DNA of 64,000 nucleotides from Myxococcaceae bacterium (GTDB taxonomy: Bacteria; Myxococcota_A; Polyangia; Polyangiales; Ga0077539). This document shows positions 24,853 to 34,130 of this stretch, one piece after another (position 1 is the stretch's first letter; every line of letters begins with the position of its first letter). A model generated the notes under the pieces. The model was not told the DNA's origin. It searched no databases and saw nothing but the letters and a program-made list of their open reading frames with translations. Position numbers and translations under genes: made by a program. Location: the NCBI GenBank assembly GCA_004297725.1, contig SCUS01000162.1, positions 62,001 through 126,000 of the forward strand. Direction: 5' to 3'.

Positions 24853-26447
24853 GGCGCAGCGCCCCCGAGGAGCCCCAGGAAGCGCCTCGCGTCCGCCCTC
24901 CGCGGGTCGATCGCCAGGGCCCGCTGCAGCGCCTCGCGCGCCTCCCCGGGCGCCCTCCGCCGCAGGTGGAACTCCCCGAGCTGCACCCACGCCGCCGCGC
25001 TCCCGGCCTCCCTCGCCCTCGCGTTGAGGGCCAGCGCCTCGTCGGTGCGACCGCCCCGCCAGGATCCCTCGGCGAGGGCCGTGAGCGCCTCGGGCGGGGG
25101 CGCCTGGGTCCCCTGCAGGTAGCGCCCGATCTCCTGCGAGGCGCCCGCCGGGTCGACGAGGAGCTGGCGCTCCACCCGCAGCGCCGCGGCCGAGTACCAG
25201 ATCGCGCCCTGGTCGGGAGGAAAGCCCCGGAGCTGCCGCAGGAAGGACCCGATGTCCCGGTTCTCCGAGGGCCCTCCCGGCTGCAGGGCGCACGAGGCGG
25301 GAAGCCCGAGGGCAGGGCGGGTCAGGGCGAAGACCTCGACGGCCTCCCGGTCGATCGCCGCGGGGAGCAGGTGGCAGTTGTCCTGGAAGCTCTCCCAGCC
25401 GGGCAGGTGAAGCGGCGCGGCCTCCTCGATGGCGCGCGCCGTGTCCCGCAGCGCGAAGCCCTCCTGCGAGGCCACCCGGCGGATCGCCTCGCTCACCGCG
25501 GGGGTCGCCCTCGTGGCGAAGGAGTCATGCTCCAGGGAGCGCTCCAGGTTCTCCCTCGCGGCCGCGGCGTCGCCCGCCCTCGCGCGCAGCACACCGCGCT
25601 CGAAGTCGAGCAGCACCGGGGCGTTGCGGTCGGTCGAAGGCGCGAGCCCCTGCGCGGCGGCCGCGGGTCCTGCGGTGGCCTCGGCGTAGCGGGCGTCGAG
25701 GAGGGCGGGCGAGGCGTAGTCATGGGCCTGGCTCGACGGGGGCATCCAGAGGTTGGATGCCATGGTGGTGACCACCAGCCGGATGTCCCTCGCTCGCGCC
25801 TCTCGCCCCGCGCGGTGGAGGAAGGCCTCGAAGAGCGGCAGCCGCTCGGCGAGGGGCGCGTTGGAACTCCGCGGCTCCGGGTCGAGGAAGGCCCCGAGGC
25901 GGGTGAGCAGCCGGCTGCGGTAGCGCAGGCGCCGGGCCCGGAGCTGCGCCTCGCCGGTCGGGAGGATGAAGCGCAGGTTGTGCCCGAAGGTCACCACCAC
26001 CGCGTCGGGCGACTCCTGCATCACCTCGTCGAAGCGTCGCTCGAGGTGCTCGAGGCCGGAGCCCGGCACCGCGCAGTCGAGCAGCTCGAAGCGGCGGCCG
26101 CAGGGCGAGCGGGAGAGCGAGGCGTCGAGGGACTGCGCCAGCAGGTCGGCGCTCGACTCCCCGACGACCGCGATGCGCGCCACGCCCGGCGTGCGAGCGC
26201 GGCGGATGGAGCGAGCCCGGGGAGGTCCCGGCAGGCCCGCGTTGGTCTCCACCAGCGAGTCGCCGACGTGGCGGAAGCAGGGCTGGAGGTAGTCCAGGCT
26301 GCGCTCGATGAACTCCACCTCCTCGCGCTGTCGCGGAGGCTCCGGGAGCAGCGCGCGGGCGATCCCCTCGGCGACGAGCAGCAGCGCCACGACGGCGGCG
26401 AGGGAGGTCGCCACCAGCAGGGCGCGTCGGCGGCGCGGCGCGCTCAT
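24849..26447 (-). CDS. SGNH-like hydrolase with C-terminal TPR
   Basis: 532 aa. One N-terminal helix (ALLVATSLAAVVALLLV). It has an SGNH-like domain in which block I reads VVGESSADLL (GES in place of GDS), block III FGHN, and block V DNCHLLPAAI. The catalytic Ser after GE is present, so activity is plausible. A TPR-like C-terminus (~440-530) ends GEFHLRRRAPGEAREALQRAL. Its start overlaps the end of the GT-C gene and its stop overlaps the FG-GAP gene, so it sits inside the five-gene heptose operon. Confidence 0.78.
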   Translation of the reverse strand: MSAPRRRRALLVATSLAAVVALLLVAEGIARALLPEPPRQREEVEFIERSLDYLQPCFRHVGDSLVETNAGLPGPPRARSIRRARTPGVARIAVVGESSADLLAQSLDASLSRSPCGRRFELLDCAVPGSGLEHLERRFDEVMQESPDAVVVTFGHNLRFILPTGEAQLRARRLRYRSRLLTRLGAFLDPEPRSSNAPLAERLPLFEAFLHRAGREARARDIRLVVTTMASNLWMPPSSQAHDYASPALLDARYAEATAGPAAAAQGLAPSTDRNAPVLLDFERGVLRARAGDAAAARENLERSLEHDSFATRATPAVSEAIRRVASQEGFALRDTARAIEEAAPLHLPGWESFQDNCHLLPAAIDREAVEVFALTRPALGLPASCALQPGGPSENRDIGSFLRQLRGFPPDQGAIWYSAAALRVERQLLVDPAGASQEIGRYLQGTQAPPPEALTALAEGSWRGGRTDEALALNARAREAGSAAAWVQLGEFHLRRRAPGEAREALQRALAIDPRRADARRFLGLLGGAAP

Positions 26448-28471
26448 GGGCCCGCCTCGCAGCCGGGGTAGGGCTCCTCGTAGAGGTCGACCCGGCGCGG
26501 CAGCATCATCCCCGGCGGCACCTGCAGCTCCGCCGCGATCACCACCGTCGCCTCCGCGCAGTCGCTCCTCGGGACGTGGATGCGGTAGCGGGTCTCTCCG
26601 GCGTCCTCCAGGGTCCTGTCAGGGGTGCGAGGCCTGCCGTCGACGCTGAGCGCGGGCACGTACTCCCTGGGCGCGAGGAGGGTCACGTAGCGATCGGCCG
26701 CGCAGCGGGAGAGCGAGGCCCGCACCCGCATGCGAACCCCCGAGGGGTGGGGTCGCAGCCAGCGGGTGGTGAGGTCGCCGAAGGCCTCGGGCCAGGCCAG
26801 CGCGGGGTCGAGCAGGGTGCGCAGCCGGTTGTCTCCGACGTACTGCTGGTCGGAGAAGAAGGGCAGTCCGTCGTCGAGGGCCCATGGGGGCCCGTCGCCG
26901 AGGTCGACCTCGACGCGCGCGGGGCCGAGCGAGGGCAGGTAGCCCACCAGGTGGTGACGCAGGCCGGGGCCCCGGAGCAGCGGGCGCTGCCATCGGGCGA
27001 AGGTCGGGTCGCTGACGGCGCAGTCGCTCATCAGCACGTGCTCGGGCGGCGGCGGCGCGTGGCTGCGCCCCAGGAGCCAGAAGCCCAGGTAGGTGCGGGC
27101 GCTGGTCCAGCGGGGCCAGGCCTTGCCGTGCACGCGGTGGTCGAGGTCCTCGGTGCGCAGGCCGTGGGCGCCCAGGATGCGCGTGGCCTCGATGTCCTCC
27201 GCGAGGGAGACCTCCACCCGGCTGCGCCCGAGCACCTCGTGGGGGCGCCCGATGCGCCGCAGGGCGTCGGCGCCGACCCATGCGCTCGCGAGCGCCAGCG
27301 CGGGCGCGACGAGCCACACCGCCCGGGGGGACCACTGCCTCAGCAGGCGCACCCACCCGAGCGCGGCGAGCGTCACGCCCGGAAGGAACACCACGCAGTA
27401 GCGGTCGGCCCAGAGCCCCCCGGAGGCCGCCGCGCCCGCCAGCGAGATGCCCAGGGGGACCGCCGCGAAGGCCAGCAGCCCTCGCCGCGCGGGGTCGCGT
27501 CCGGGCAGCAGCGAGAGCATCCCCGGCACGATCAGCAGGGCCACCGGACCGAGGCTGCGCAGGGGGGCGAGCAGGCGCGCGCCGAGGGAGAGCGAAGGGC
27601 CGGTGGCGGTCGATCCGCGGAGCACCCAGTCCAGCGAGAAGGCCCGAAAGCCCGACCCGCCCGAGTCGAGCTGGAACCACAGCCACGGGAGGTACATCAC
27701 CGCGGCCACGACCGCGGCGGCCGCGAGCGCCCAGCGCGGCGTGCGGGGGCGGTAGAGGAGCCCGAGGCCCAGCACGATGGGGGCGAACTCCAGGGCCGTG
27801 CCGTGGAGCTGCATCGCGCACACGAGGGCGGTGACGGCGCCGACGAAGGGCACTGCCCCGTCGCCTCGCAGCCAGCGCAGGGTGAGGCCGATGGTGGCCA
27901 CCAGGAAGAGCGGCACCCACGAGCCGTTGGAGGGCTGCGCGTAGGTGTCGAGCAGCACCGGGTGCGTTCCGAGGACGACCGCCACCGCGAGGCCCGCGGG
28001 CATCCCGAAGAGCGAGTCGGCGATGCGCGCGGCCCAGGTCGTCGCGAGCGCGTGCAGCGCCAGGATCATCCCCAGCGACACCCTCGGGTCGGGGCTCACC
28101 AGGAAGCCCGCGGTCATGAAGTACCGGTTGAGCGGCCCGAGCTGCACCCGCAGCCGGTTCATCTCGTTGCCCACGAGGGGGCACGCTCGCCCCATGCCGC
28201 AGAGGGCGGCGATCATCTGGTCGCGCTCCTCGTCGTTCTGCATGCGCCACTGGGGCGAGACCTTCCAGAAGCACACGGCCAGCACGGCGCCGAAGAGCAG
28301 CGCGTAGAGCGCCGCGTCGAGGGCGCGCAGGGGCCTCGGATCGACCGCCGGGAGCCCCGCCCAGGCGGGCCTTCGGAGGTGCGCCCAGAGGCTCATCGCG
28401 GCCACCAGCAGCGGCAGCAGGGTCACCAGCAGCGGCAGCAGGAAGGTCGCGCGCAGGCACTCGGCGGACAT
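26444..28471 (-). CDS. GT-C type polytopic membrane protein
   Basis: 675 aa from ATG 28471, with about ten to twelve membrane helices over residues ~10-430 and a soluble C-terminal domain of ~230 residues. The topology and loop acids (e.g. MQNDEERDQM near the first loop) fit GT39/PMT-like glycosyltransferases using lipid-linked sugars. Neighbours (GT9 and hldD upstream) suggest a role in LPS or glycan assembly. The soluble tail has no family I can name. The assignment to GT-C is by architecture, not by a decisive motif. Confidence 0.65.
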   Translation of the reverse strand: MSAECLRATFLLPLLVTLLPLLVAAMSLWAHLRRPAWAGLPAVDPRPLRALDAALYALLFGAVLAVCFWKVSPQWRMQNDEERDQMIAALCGMGRACPLVGNEMNRLRVQLGPLNRYFMTAGFLVSPDPRVSLGMILALHALATTWAARIADSLFGMPAGLAVAVVLGTHPVLLDTYAQPSNGSWVPLFLVATIGLTLRWLRGDGAVPFVGAVTALVCAMQLHGTALEFAPIVLGLGLLYRPRTPRWALAAAAVVAAVMYLPWLWFQLDSGGSGFRAFSLDWVLRGSTATGPSLSLGARLLAPLRSLGPVALLIVPGMLSLLPGRDPARRGLLAFAAVPLGISLAGAAASGGLWADRYCVVFLPGVTLAALGWVRLLRQWSPRAVWLVAPALALASAWVGADALRRIGRPHEVLGRSRVEVSLAEDIEATRILGAHGLRTEDLDHRVHGKAWPRWTSARTYLGFWLLGRSHAPPPPEHVLMSDCAVSDPTFARWQRPLLRGPGLRHHLVGYLPSLGPARVEVDLGDGPPWALDDGLPFFSDQQYVGDNRLRTLLDPALAWPEAFGDLTTRWLRPHPSGVRMRVRASLSRCAADRYVTLLAPREYVPALSVDGRPRTPDRTLEDAGETRYRIHVPRSDCAEATVVIAAELQVPPGMMLPRRVDLYEEPYPGCEAGP

Positions 28472-28491
28472 CGCTCTCCGGGGCCCCTTTC

Positions 28492-29451
28492 CTACCGCGC
28501 CGCCGGGCGATCGGTGAGGGTCGCCAGGTACTCGGGCACGCCCACCTCGACGGGGCGGAAGGAGCCCTGGTAGCCCGCGGCGCGGAGGCGGGTGAGGTCG
28601 GCCTCGGTGAAGCTCTGGTAGGCGCCGCGCAGGGTCTCCGGGAAGGGGACGAAGTCCACCTCGCCGTGGCCGTGGAAGCCGATCACCGCGCGCGCCACGT
28701 CGAGGAAGGAGCGGCTCGCGCCCGTCCCGACGTTGAACACCCCCGAGCGCTCCGGGTGGTCGAGGAACCACAGCGCCACGGCGCACACGTCCGCCACGTG
28801 GACGAAGTCCCGCCGCTGCTCGCCGTGGGCGTAGCCGTCCGTGCCCTCGAAGAGCCGCACCCGTCCGGTGGCGCGGAGCTGCTCGTGGAGGTGCAGCGCC
28901 ACGCTGGCCATCGCGCCCTTGTGGGCCTCGTGGGGGCCGTAGACGTTGAAGTACCGGAGGCCCACGAGCTGGGTCTGCGCCTCGGAGAGAGCGCGCCGCA
29001 CCCACTGGTCGAAGAGCAGCTTGGACCAGCCGTAGACGTTGACGGGCCGCTCGGCGGAGGGCTCCTCCACGAAGCGCGCTCCCACGCCGTAGACCGAGGC
29101 CGAGGAGGCGTAGAGGAGCGGCGCGCGCAGCCGGGCGCAGAGCCCCGCCACGCGCTTGGAGGACTCGTGGTTCATGCGCATCATCCGCCGGCCGTCGCGC
29201 TCGGTGGTGTCGGCGCAGGCGCCCTGGTGGAGCACGGCGTCGAGCCCGTCGAGGGCCGCGTCGCGGCGGTCGATCATGCGCTCGAAGTCCTCGACGTCGA
29301 CGTAGTCCGCGATGCGCGCCGAGGCGAGGTTGCGGAACTTCCTCCCGTCGGTGAGGTCGTCGACCACCAGCAGGTCGTCGCGCCCCCGCGCGTTGAGCGC
29401 CGCCACCAGGTTGGAGCCGATGAAGCCCGCGCCTCCGGTGACGACGATCAC
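28492..29451 (-). CDS. hldD: ADP-L-glycero-D-manno-heptose 6-epimerase
   Basis: 319 aa from a GTG overlapping the GT9 stop. VVTGGAGFIGSNLVAALN is the Rossmann loop. The HldD hallmarks HQGACADTTERDG, then MRMNHESSK, YGWSKLLFDQW (YxxxK) and RYFNVYGPHEAHKG are all present. It epimerises ADP-D-glycero- to ADP-L-glycero-manno-heptose, the donor for LPS inner-core heptosyltransferases. hldE is just upstream on the opposite strand and gmhA lies at 3932. The assignment is firm. Confidence 0.95.
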   Translation of the reverse strand: MIVVTGGAGFIGSNLVAALNARGRDDLLVVDDLTDGRKFRNLASARIADYVDVEDFERMIDRRDAALDGLDAVLHQGACADTTERDGRRMMRMNHESSKRVAGLCARLRAPLLYASSASVYGVGARFVEEPSAERPVNVYGWSKLLFDQWVRRALSEAQTQLVGLRYFNVYGPHEAHKGAMASVALHLHEQLRATGRVRLFEGTDGYAHGEQRRDFVHVADVCAVALWFLDHPERSGVFNVGTGASRSFLDVARAVIGFHGHGEVDFVPFPETLRGAYQSFTEADLTRLRAAGYQGSFRPVEVGVPEYLATLTDRPAAR

Positions 29452-30701
29452 GGCGCGCCTCCCCGACGGAGGGCGTCGAGCGGTCGGCGCGCGGCGAGGC
29501 AGCCCGCGACGGTCTCGAACACCCGGTCGACGGAGTGGGCGTCCATGCAGGCGTTGCGGGTGCAGGGCGACGAGCGGTGGTTGTACGGGCTCACGCAGGG
29601 GCTGCAGGCCAGGCCCGCCCAGTGGGCGTGCACCCTCGGGCCGAGCGGTCCGAAGAGCTGCGGGGCCTCCGGGCCGAAGAGCACCACGGCGTCGATGTCG
29701 GTGAGCGAGGCGAAGTGCCCGGGGCCGCTGTCGCTCGCCACCAGCACGTCGGAGAGGGTGTAGAGCACCACCACGTCGCGCAGGGTGGTGAGGCCCGCCA
29801 CGCAGACCGCGCGCTCGGAGCCGATGGCGCGGCGCACCGCCTCGGCGCCCTCCCGCTCGGAGGCGATGCCGGTGATCACCACCGTCGCCTCGGGGAAGGC
29901 CGAGAGCACCCGCCGGCCGAGCTCGACGAAGCGCTCCGCGGGCCACATCCGCAGCGGGATCAGGTCGCCGGTGTTGGGGTTGAGCACCACCACGGGCCCG
30001 GCGATGGCGTAGCCCGCGAGGGCCTCGAGGAGCCCTCGCACCTTCGCGACCTCGTCGGCCTCGGGCACGAAGCGGGGCGCGTCGGCGTCGATGGGGGCAG
30101 GGACCACCTTGGGCAGGGGCTCGTCGGCGGGGTCTCCGTCGAGCGCGTCGAGCAGCGAGGCGTAGGCCTGGGCGGTGTGCAGGAAGGGGTTGTACTGCAC
30201 CCGGTGGGTGAGCAGGTCGCCGCGGTACGGGGCCTCGGCGGTGTAGCGGTGCAGGCCCACGCGGCGCCGAGCGCCGGAGAGGTAGGCCAGGATGGCCGAG
30301 GCGCGGGCCATGAACTCCAGGTCCACCGCGGTGTCGACGCCGGCCCGGCGGAGCGAGGAGAGGGCCGAGAGGATGTCGCGCGCGAAGGCCACGAGCGAGT
30401 GGCTCCGCACGGCGAGGACGTTCTCCGAGGGCACCAGGTCGAGCAGGTCGAGGATCGCCCGGTTCTCCTCGAAGACGCAGAAGTACACGCCCTCGCGGCC
30501 GACGCGCTCGACCGCGCGGCGCACGGCGGCGGTCGCCAGCACCGTGGCGCCCTGCTCGATGAGCTTGATGAAGACGATGCGCCGGGGCTCGTCCGAGGGG
30601 GGCGGGCGCAGCCGGTCGGCCACCCGTCGGTGAAGGGTGAGCAGCAGGCAGAGGACGCGTCCCGGGAGGGCATCGAGGCGTCGGATGACTTCCTGGTTCA
30701 A
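29448..30701 (-). CDS. Glycosyltransferase family 9 (heptosyltransferase-like)
   Basis: 417 aa with a TTG start at 30701; no better in-frame ATG or GTG exists nearby. The GT9 signature is seen in RRIVFIKLIEQGATVLATAA, and the second domain has VVLNPNTGDLIPLRMWP and SDSGPGHFASL, where the conserved catalytic/donor-binding region lies. A C-terminal Cys cluster (CSPCVSPYNHRSSPC) is characteristic of GT9 proteins that carry such tails. Located before hldD in an overlapping operon, it most likely transfers heptose. It is the first gene of the five-gene operon. Confidence 0.85.
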   Translation of the reverse strand: MNQEVIRRLDALPGRVLCLLLTLHRRVADRLRPPPSDEPRRIVFIKLIEQGATVLATAAVRRAVERVGREGVYFCVFEENRAILDLLDLVPSENVLAVRSHSLVAFARDILSALSSLRRAGVDTAVDLEFMARASAILAYLSGARRRVGLHRYTAEAPYRGDLLTHRVQYNPFLHTAQAYASLLDALDGDPADEPLPKVVPAPIDADAPRFVPEADEVAKVRGLLEALAGYAIAGPVVVLNPNTGDLIPLRMWPAERFVELGRRVLSAFPEATVVITGIASEREGAEAVRRAIGSERAVCVAGLTTLRDVVVLYTLSDVLVASDSGPGHFASLTDIDAVVLFGPEAPQLFGPLGPRVHAHWAGLACSPCVSPYNHRSSPCTRNACMDAHSVDRVFETVAGCLAARRPLDALRRGGAP

Positions 30702-30804
30702 CGACGCGCCATGGCTACGGGGAGTGTACGGGCCTCCGCGCGATGGTACGGAGGCCGCGTCGCGCGCGTCAACGCGCTCGCTTGTTCGCGCGCAGGACGT
30801 CCCG

Positions 30805-30810
30805 TAACGT
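30805..30810 (+). promoter_or_regulatory. Candidate -10 (TAACGT) for hldE
   Basis: TAACGT lies 7 nt before the GTG at 30818, matching the leaderless spacing seen elsewhere. No distinct -35 is recognised. Confidence 0.35.
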
Positions 30811-30817
30811 CCGCGCG

Positions 30818-32266
30818 GTGATTCCCGCTGGCGAGGCGATCGGAGTGCTGGGCCACGTCGCCCGGGCCTGCATCGCGGTGGCCGGCGACCTGATGCTCGA
30901 CGAGTACATCGTCGGCACCGTCAGCCGCATCTCCCCGGAGGCTCCGGTGCCCGCGGTGGAGGTCACCGGGACCTTCCACCGCCCCGGCGGCGCCGCCCAC
31001 GTGGCCCACTGCCTCGCCGCGCTCGGCGCCTCGGCGGCCCTCTGCGGCGTCGTGGGCGACGACCCGGCGGGGGCGGCGCTGCTCGAGGCGTGTCGCTCGG
31101 CGGGCGTCGACGCAGGGGCCGTGGCGCGGGGCAGCGCGTGGTCCACCGTGCGCAAGGTGCGGGTGCTCTCCCAGCACCAGCAGCTCTTGCGCATGGACTG
31201 GGAGGCGCCCGCCCCGGTCGACCCGGCGGTCGCCAGGGCGCTGATCGGCGACGTGCTCCGGGAGCGCCCCGGGGCGGTGGTGCTGAGCGACTACGCCAAG
31301 GGCTTCCTGACGCCGGAGGCGGTGCGCGCGCTCATCGAGGGGGGCGCCGCGCTGGGGGCGCCGGTGCTGGTCGACCCCAAGCGCCGGGACTTCTCGGTGT
31401 ACCGCGGCGCCCAGGTGATCACCCCCAACCTCCGAGAGCTGGAGGCCGTGGCGGGTCGCCCGCTCGGGCCCGACGAGGTCGCCGACACGGCCCGCCGGGT
31501 GCTCGACGCCTCGGGCATCGACGCGATGGTGGTCACCCTGGGCGCGGGCGGGATGTGCGTGGTCGAGCGGGGCGTCGAGGCGGTGATGATCCCCGCGGAG
31601 CGCCACGAGGTCTACGACGTGACCGGCGCGGGCGACGTGGTGATCGCGGTGCTGGCCCTGGGCCTGGCCTGCGGCGCGTCGCTCCCGACGGCGGCGCGAC
31701 TCGCCAACGCCGCCGCGGGGGTGGCCGTCGGGCGGGTGGGCACCGCGGTGGTGGCCATGGCCGAGCTCATCGCCGCGCTCGACCTCGCGCCCCCGGGCAA
31801 GGTGCTGTCGCCCGAGGCGCTGGCCGAGCGCCTCGCGTGGTGGCGCCTCAGCGGGCGGCGGGTGGTGTTCACCAACGGGTGCTTCGACCTGCTGCACGCG
31901 GGCCACGTCGCGCTGCTCGAGCGGGCGGCGGCCCTCGGCGACGTGCTGCTGGTGGGGCTCAACAGCGACGCCTCGGTGGCGAGGCTCAAGGGCCCCGGGC
32001 GGCCGACGGTGCCGTGGTCCGACCGGGCGGCGCTGCTGGCGGCGCTGTCGTGCGTGGACGGCGTGGCGGGCTTCGACGACGACACGCCGCTCGCGCTCAT
32101 CGAGGCGGTGCGCCCCGACGTGCTGGTGAAGGGCGCCGACTACCGCCTCGACGAGGTGGTCGGGCGCGAGGTCGTGGAGGCCTCGGGCGGCCGGGTCGAG
32201 CTGGTGGCGCTGGAGCCCGGTCGGTCGACCACGGCGCTGATCGCGCGGCTCCGCCAGGGCGCCTGA
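30818..32266 (+). CDS. hldE: Bifunctional heptose-7-phosphate kinase / heptose-1-phosphate adenylyltransferase
   Basis: 482 aa from GTG 30818. Residues ~1-320 are a PfkB/ribokinase-type kinase: VAGDLMLDEYIVG, GGAAHVAHCLAALG, and the catalytic DVTGAGDVVIAV. From ~345 a nucleotidyltransferase follows, with FTNGCFDLLHAGHVALLE (HxGH) and LKGPGRPTVPWSDR. It phosphorylates heptose 7-phosphate and later attaches AMP, giving ADP-heptose. It is divergent from the GT9-hldD operon, with the intergenic region shared. The TGA overlaps the ATG of the next gene. Confidence 0.95.
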   Translation: MIPAGEAIGVLGHVARACIAVAGDLMLDEYIVGTVSRISPEAPVPAVEVTGTFHRPGGAAHVAHCLAALGASAALCGVVGDDPAGAALLEACRSAGVDAGAVARGSAWSTVRKVRVLSQHQQLLRMDWEAPAPVDPAVARALIGDVLRERPGAVVLSDYAKGFLTPEAVRALIEGGAALGAPVLVDPKRRDFSVYRGAQVITPNLRELEAVAGRPLGPDEVADTARRVLDASGIDAMVVTLGAGGMCVVERGVEAVMIPAERHEVYDVTGAGDVVIAVLALGLACGASLPTAARLANAAAGVAVGRVGTAVVAMAELIAALDLAPPGKVLSPEALAERLAWWRLSGRRVVFTNGCFDLLHAGHVALLERAAALGDVLLVGLNSDASVARLKGPGRPTVPWSDRAALLAALSCVDGVAGFDDDTPLALIEAVRPDVLVKGADYRLDEVVGREVVEASGGRVELVALEPGRSTTALIARLRQGA

Positions 32267-34065
32267 TGGTGCTACGCCTCGGCGTGATGAAGCCGCGGCT
32301 GATCCTCGTCGGCAGGTACTACCTGATCGAGCCCCTGGGGATCCTGTACCTGCTCGGCCTGGCGCGAAGCCTCGGGTGGGAGTGCCGGGTGGTGCTGGTG
32401 CGCGACGGGGACTTCACGCCGCTCTACGAGGAGCTCGCCTCCTTCGGCCCCTCGCTGGTGGGCTTCTCCGTCTGGACCGGCGGGCACGCGGCCTACTTCG
32501 CGGCCTGCGACCGGGTGCGCTCGGCGGGCGTGGGGGTGGTCATCGGCGGGCCCCACGCGACGTACTTCACCGCCGACTGCGCGGCGCACGCCGACTGGGT
32601 GGTGAAGGGAGAGGGCTTCCGCACCTTCCGCCGCATCCTCCAGGGCGAGCTCGGGCCCGGGTCGCACTTCGACGAGGAGCGCATGGCCGAGGGCTTCCCG
32701 CAGCCCGACCGGGCGCTGCTCTACGACCGCTACCCCGCGCTCGCGCAGAGCCCGATCAAGAGCATCTTCTGCTCCGTGGGGTGCCCCTTCCACTGCAGCT
32801 ACTGCTACGCGCCCAGCTACAACGCGATGTACGGCGGCTTCGCGCTCAACCTCCGCCCGGTCGACGACATCGTCCGAGAGGCGCTCGCCATCCGGGAGCG
32901 CTGGCCCCTCGCGATGGTCTACATGCAGGACGACATCTTCGGGTTCAACATCCCGTGGCTGCGCGAGTTCGTCCGCGCGTGGCGAGAGCGCGTGGGGGTG
33001 CCGTGGCACTGCCAGATCCGGCTGGAGCTCACCCGCGACGAGGAGCGGCTCGCGCTCTTCCGCGAGGGCGGCTGCACCGGGATCACCCTCGCGATCGAGT
33101 CGGGCAACGACTTCCTGCGGCGCTACGTGCTGCTGCGCCCGATGTCCGACGAGCTCATCGTGGAGGGCACGCGCAAGGTGAAGGCGCAGGGGCTCTCGCT
33201 GCGCACCCAGCAGATCCTGGCGGTGCCCTTCAGCGACATCGAGACCGACCTGGAGAGCCTCGCGCTCAACAACCGCATCCAGCCCGACATCGCGTGGTCG
33301 TCGATCCTGGCGCCGTACCTGGGCACCAGCATGGGGGCCATCGCGCACGACTTCGGGCTCTACGAGGGCAACAACGACGACCTCGACGAGAGCTTCTTCT
33401 CCCGCAGCGTGCTGCGCGCCACGGCCGGCGGGCGCGCGGCGATCGAGCCCGTGGTGCGCGCCGCCACGAGGAGCCCGCAGGACAACCCCCTGCAGCGCAT
33501 GGCGGTGAAGCCCGCGGGCGGCCGTCGCGCGGCGGTCTACGTGAAGGACCCGGCCTTCAACCGGGTGCTGCCGGGCGCCTCGCCGGTGTGCGAGATCGAG
33601 TACCTCGACCCCGCCGCGGAGGACCTCTACCGCGACCAGACGGTGGCGCTGCAGCGGCTCTTCCAGTGGCTCGCGCGGGTGCCGGAGGGTCACCGGCTGG
33701 GCGCCCGCTGGGTGCAGCTCGCGAAGCCCGAGCGCACCTGGGCTCGGCTGGGCGAGCTGACGCTGGAGCACCTCCGCGAGCAGGGCCTCGGGGAGCGCGT
33801 GGAGGGCTGGCGCGAGGCCGTCGCGAGGGGCTTCGCGGAGGCCGGGAGCGCGGCGCCGGAGGGGCTCTGGGAGAACCCGTACTACTTCTTCTTCCTGCCG
33901 TCGGGCGTGGAGTTCGCGCGCTCCCTGGCGGGCTCCGGCTTCTTCGAGGCGTCGGAGCCGGGGGCGCGCTTCGACGCGCTGGGCTTCGCCACGCGGCAGT
34001 GGCTCTACGACCGCGCGCTCTACAAGCTCACGCCCGCCGAGGCCCCGCTGGCGGCGGCAGAGTGA
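32266..34065 (+). CDS. B12-binding radical SAM protein with C-terminal extension
   Basis: 599 aa (ATG 32266, overlapping the hldE stop; ATG 32287 is an alternative). N-terminal Rossmann-like B12-type domain to ~130, with VIGGPHATYFTAD. Radical SAM CPFHCSYC (C173, C177, C180), then YMQDDIFGFN and LAIESGNDFLR. The last ~190 residues form a soluble, Trp- and Phe-rich domain with no family I recognise. It is likely co-translated with hldE, which ties it to LPS/heptose metabolism, but the actual reaction is unknown. Confidence 0.83.
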   Translation: MVLRLGVMKPRLILVGRYYLIEPLGILYLLGLARSLGWECRVVLVRDGDFTPLYEELASFGPSLVGFSVWTGGHAAYFAACDRVRSAGVGVVIGGPHATYFTADCAAHADWVVKGEGFRTFRRILQGELGPGSHFDEERMAEGFPQPDRALLYDRYPALAQSPIKSIFCSVGCPFHCSYCYAPSYNAMYGGFALNLRPVDDIVREALAIRERWPLAMVYMQDDIFGFNIPWLREFVRAWRERVGVPWHCQIRLELTRDEERLALFREGGCTGITLAIESGNDFLRRYVLLRPMSDELIVEGTRKVKAQGLSLRTQQILAVPFSDIETDLESLALNNRIQPDIAWSSILAPYLGTSMGAIAHDFGLYEGNNDDLDESFFSRSVLRATAGGRAAIEPVVRAATRSPQDNPLQRMAVKPAGGRRAAVYVKDPAFNRVLPGASPVCEIEYLDPAAEDLYRDQTVALQRLFQWLARVPEGHRLGARWVQLAKPERTWARLGELTLEHLREQGLGERVEGWREAVARGFAEAGSAAPEGLWENPYYFFFLPSGVEFARSLAGSGFFEASEPGARFDALGFATRQWLYDRALYKLTPAEAPLAAAE

Positions 34066-34086
34066 CCGCCCCGCGGCGGCGCATGC

Positions 34087-34095
34087 TGATATGGT
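34087..34095 (+). promoter_or_regulatory. Extended -10 TGATATGGT
   Basis: TGATATGGT, the TGnTAnnnT type, precedes the lipoprotein gene by 35 nt. A Shine-Dalgarno-like AGGAGAG follows at ~34118, so this transcript has a normal leader. Confidence 0.5.
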
Positions 34096-34130
34096 CCGCG
34101 GGCCACACGGAGAGGACAGGAGAGCTGTAG

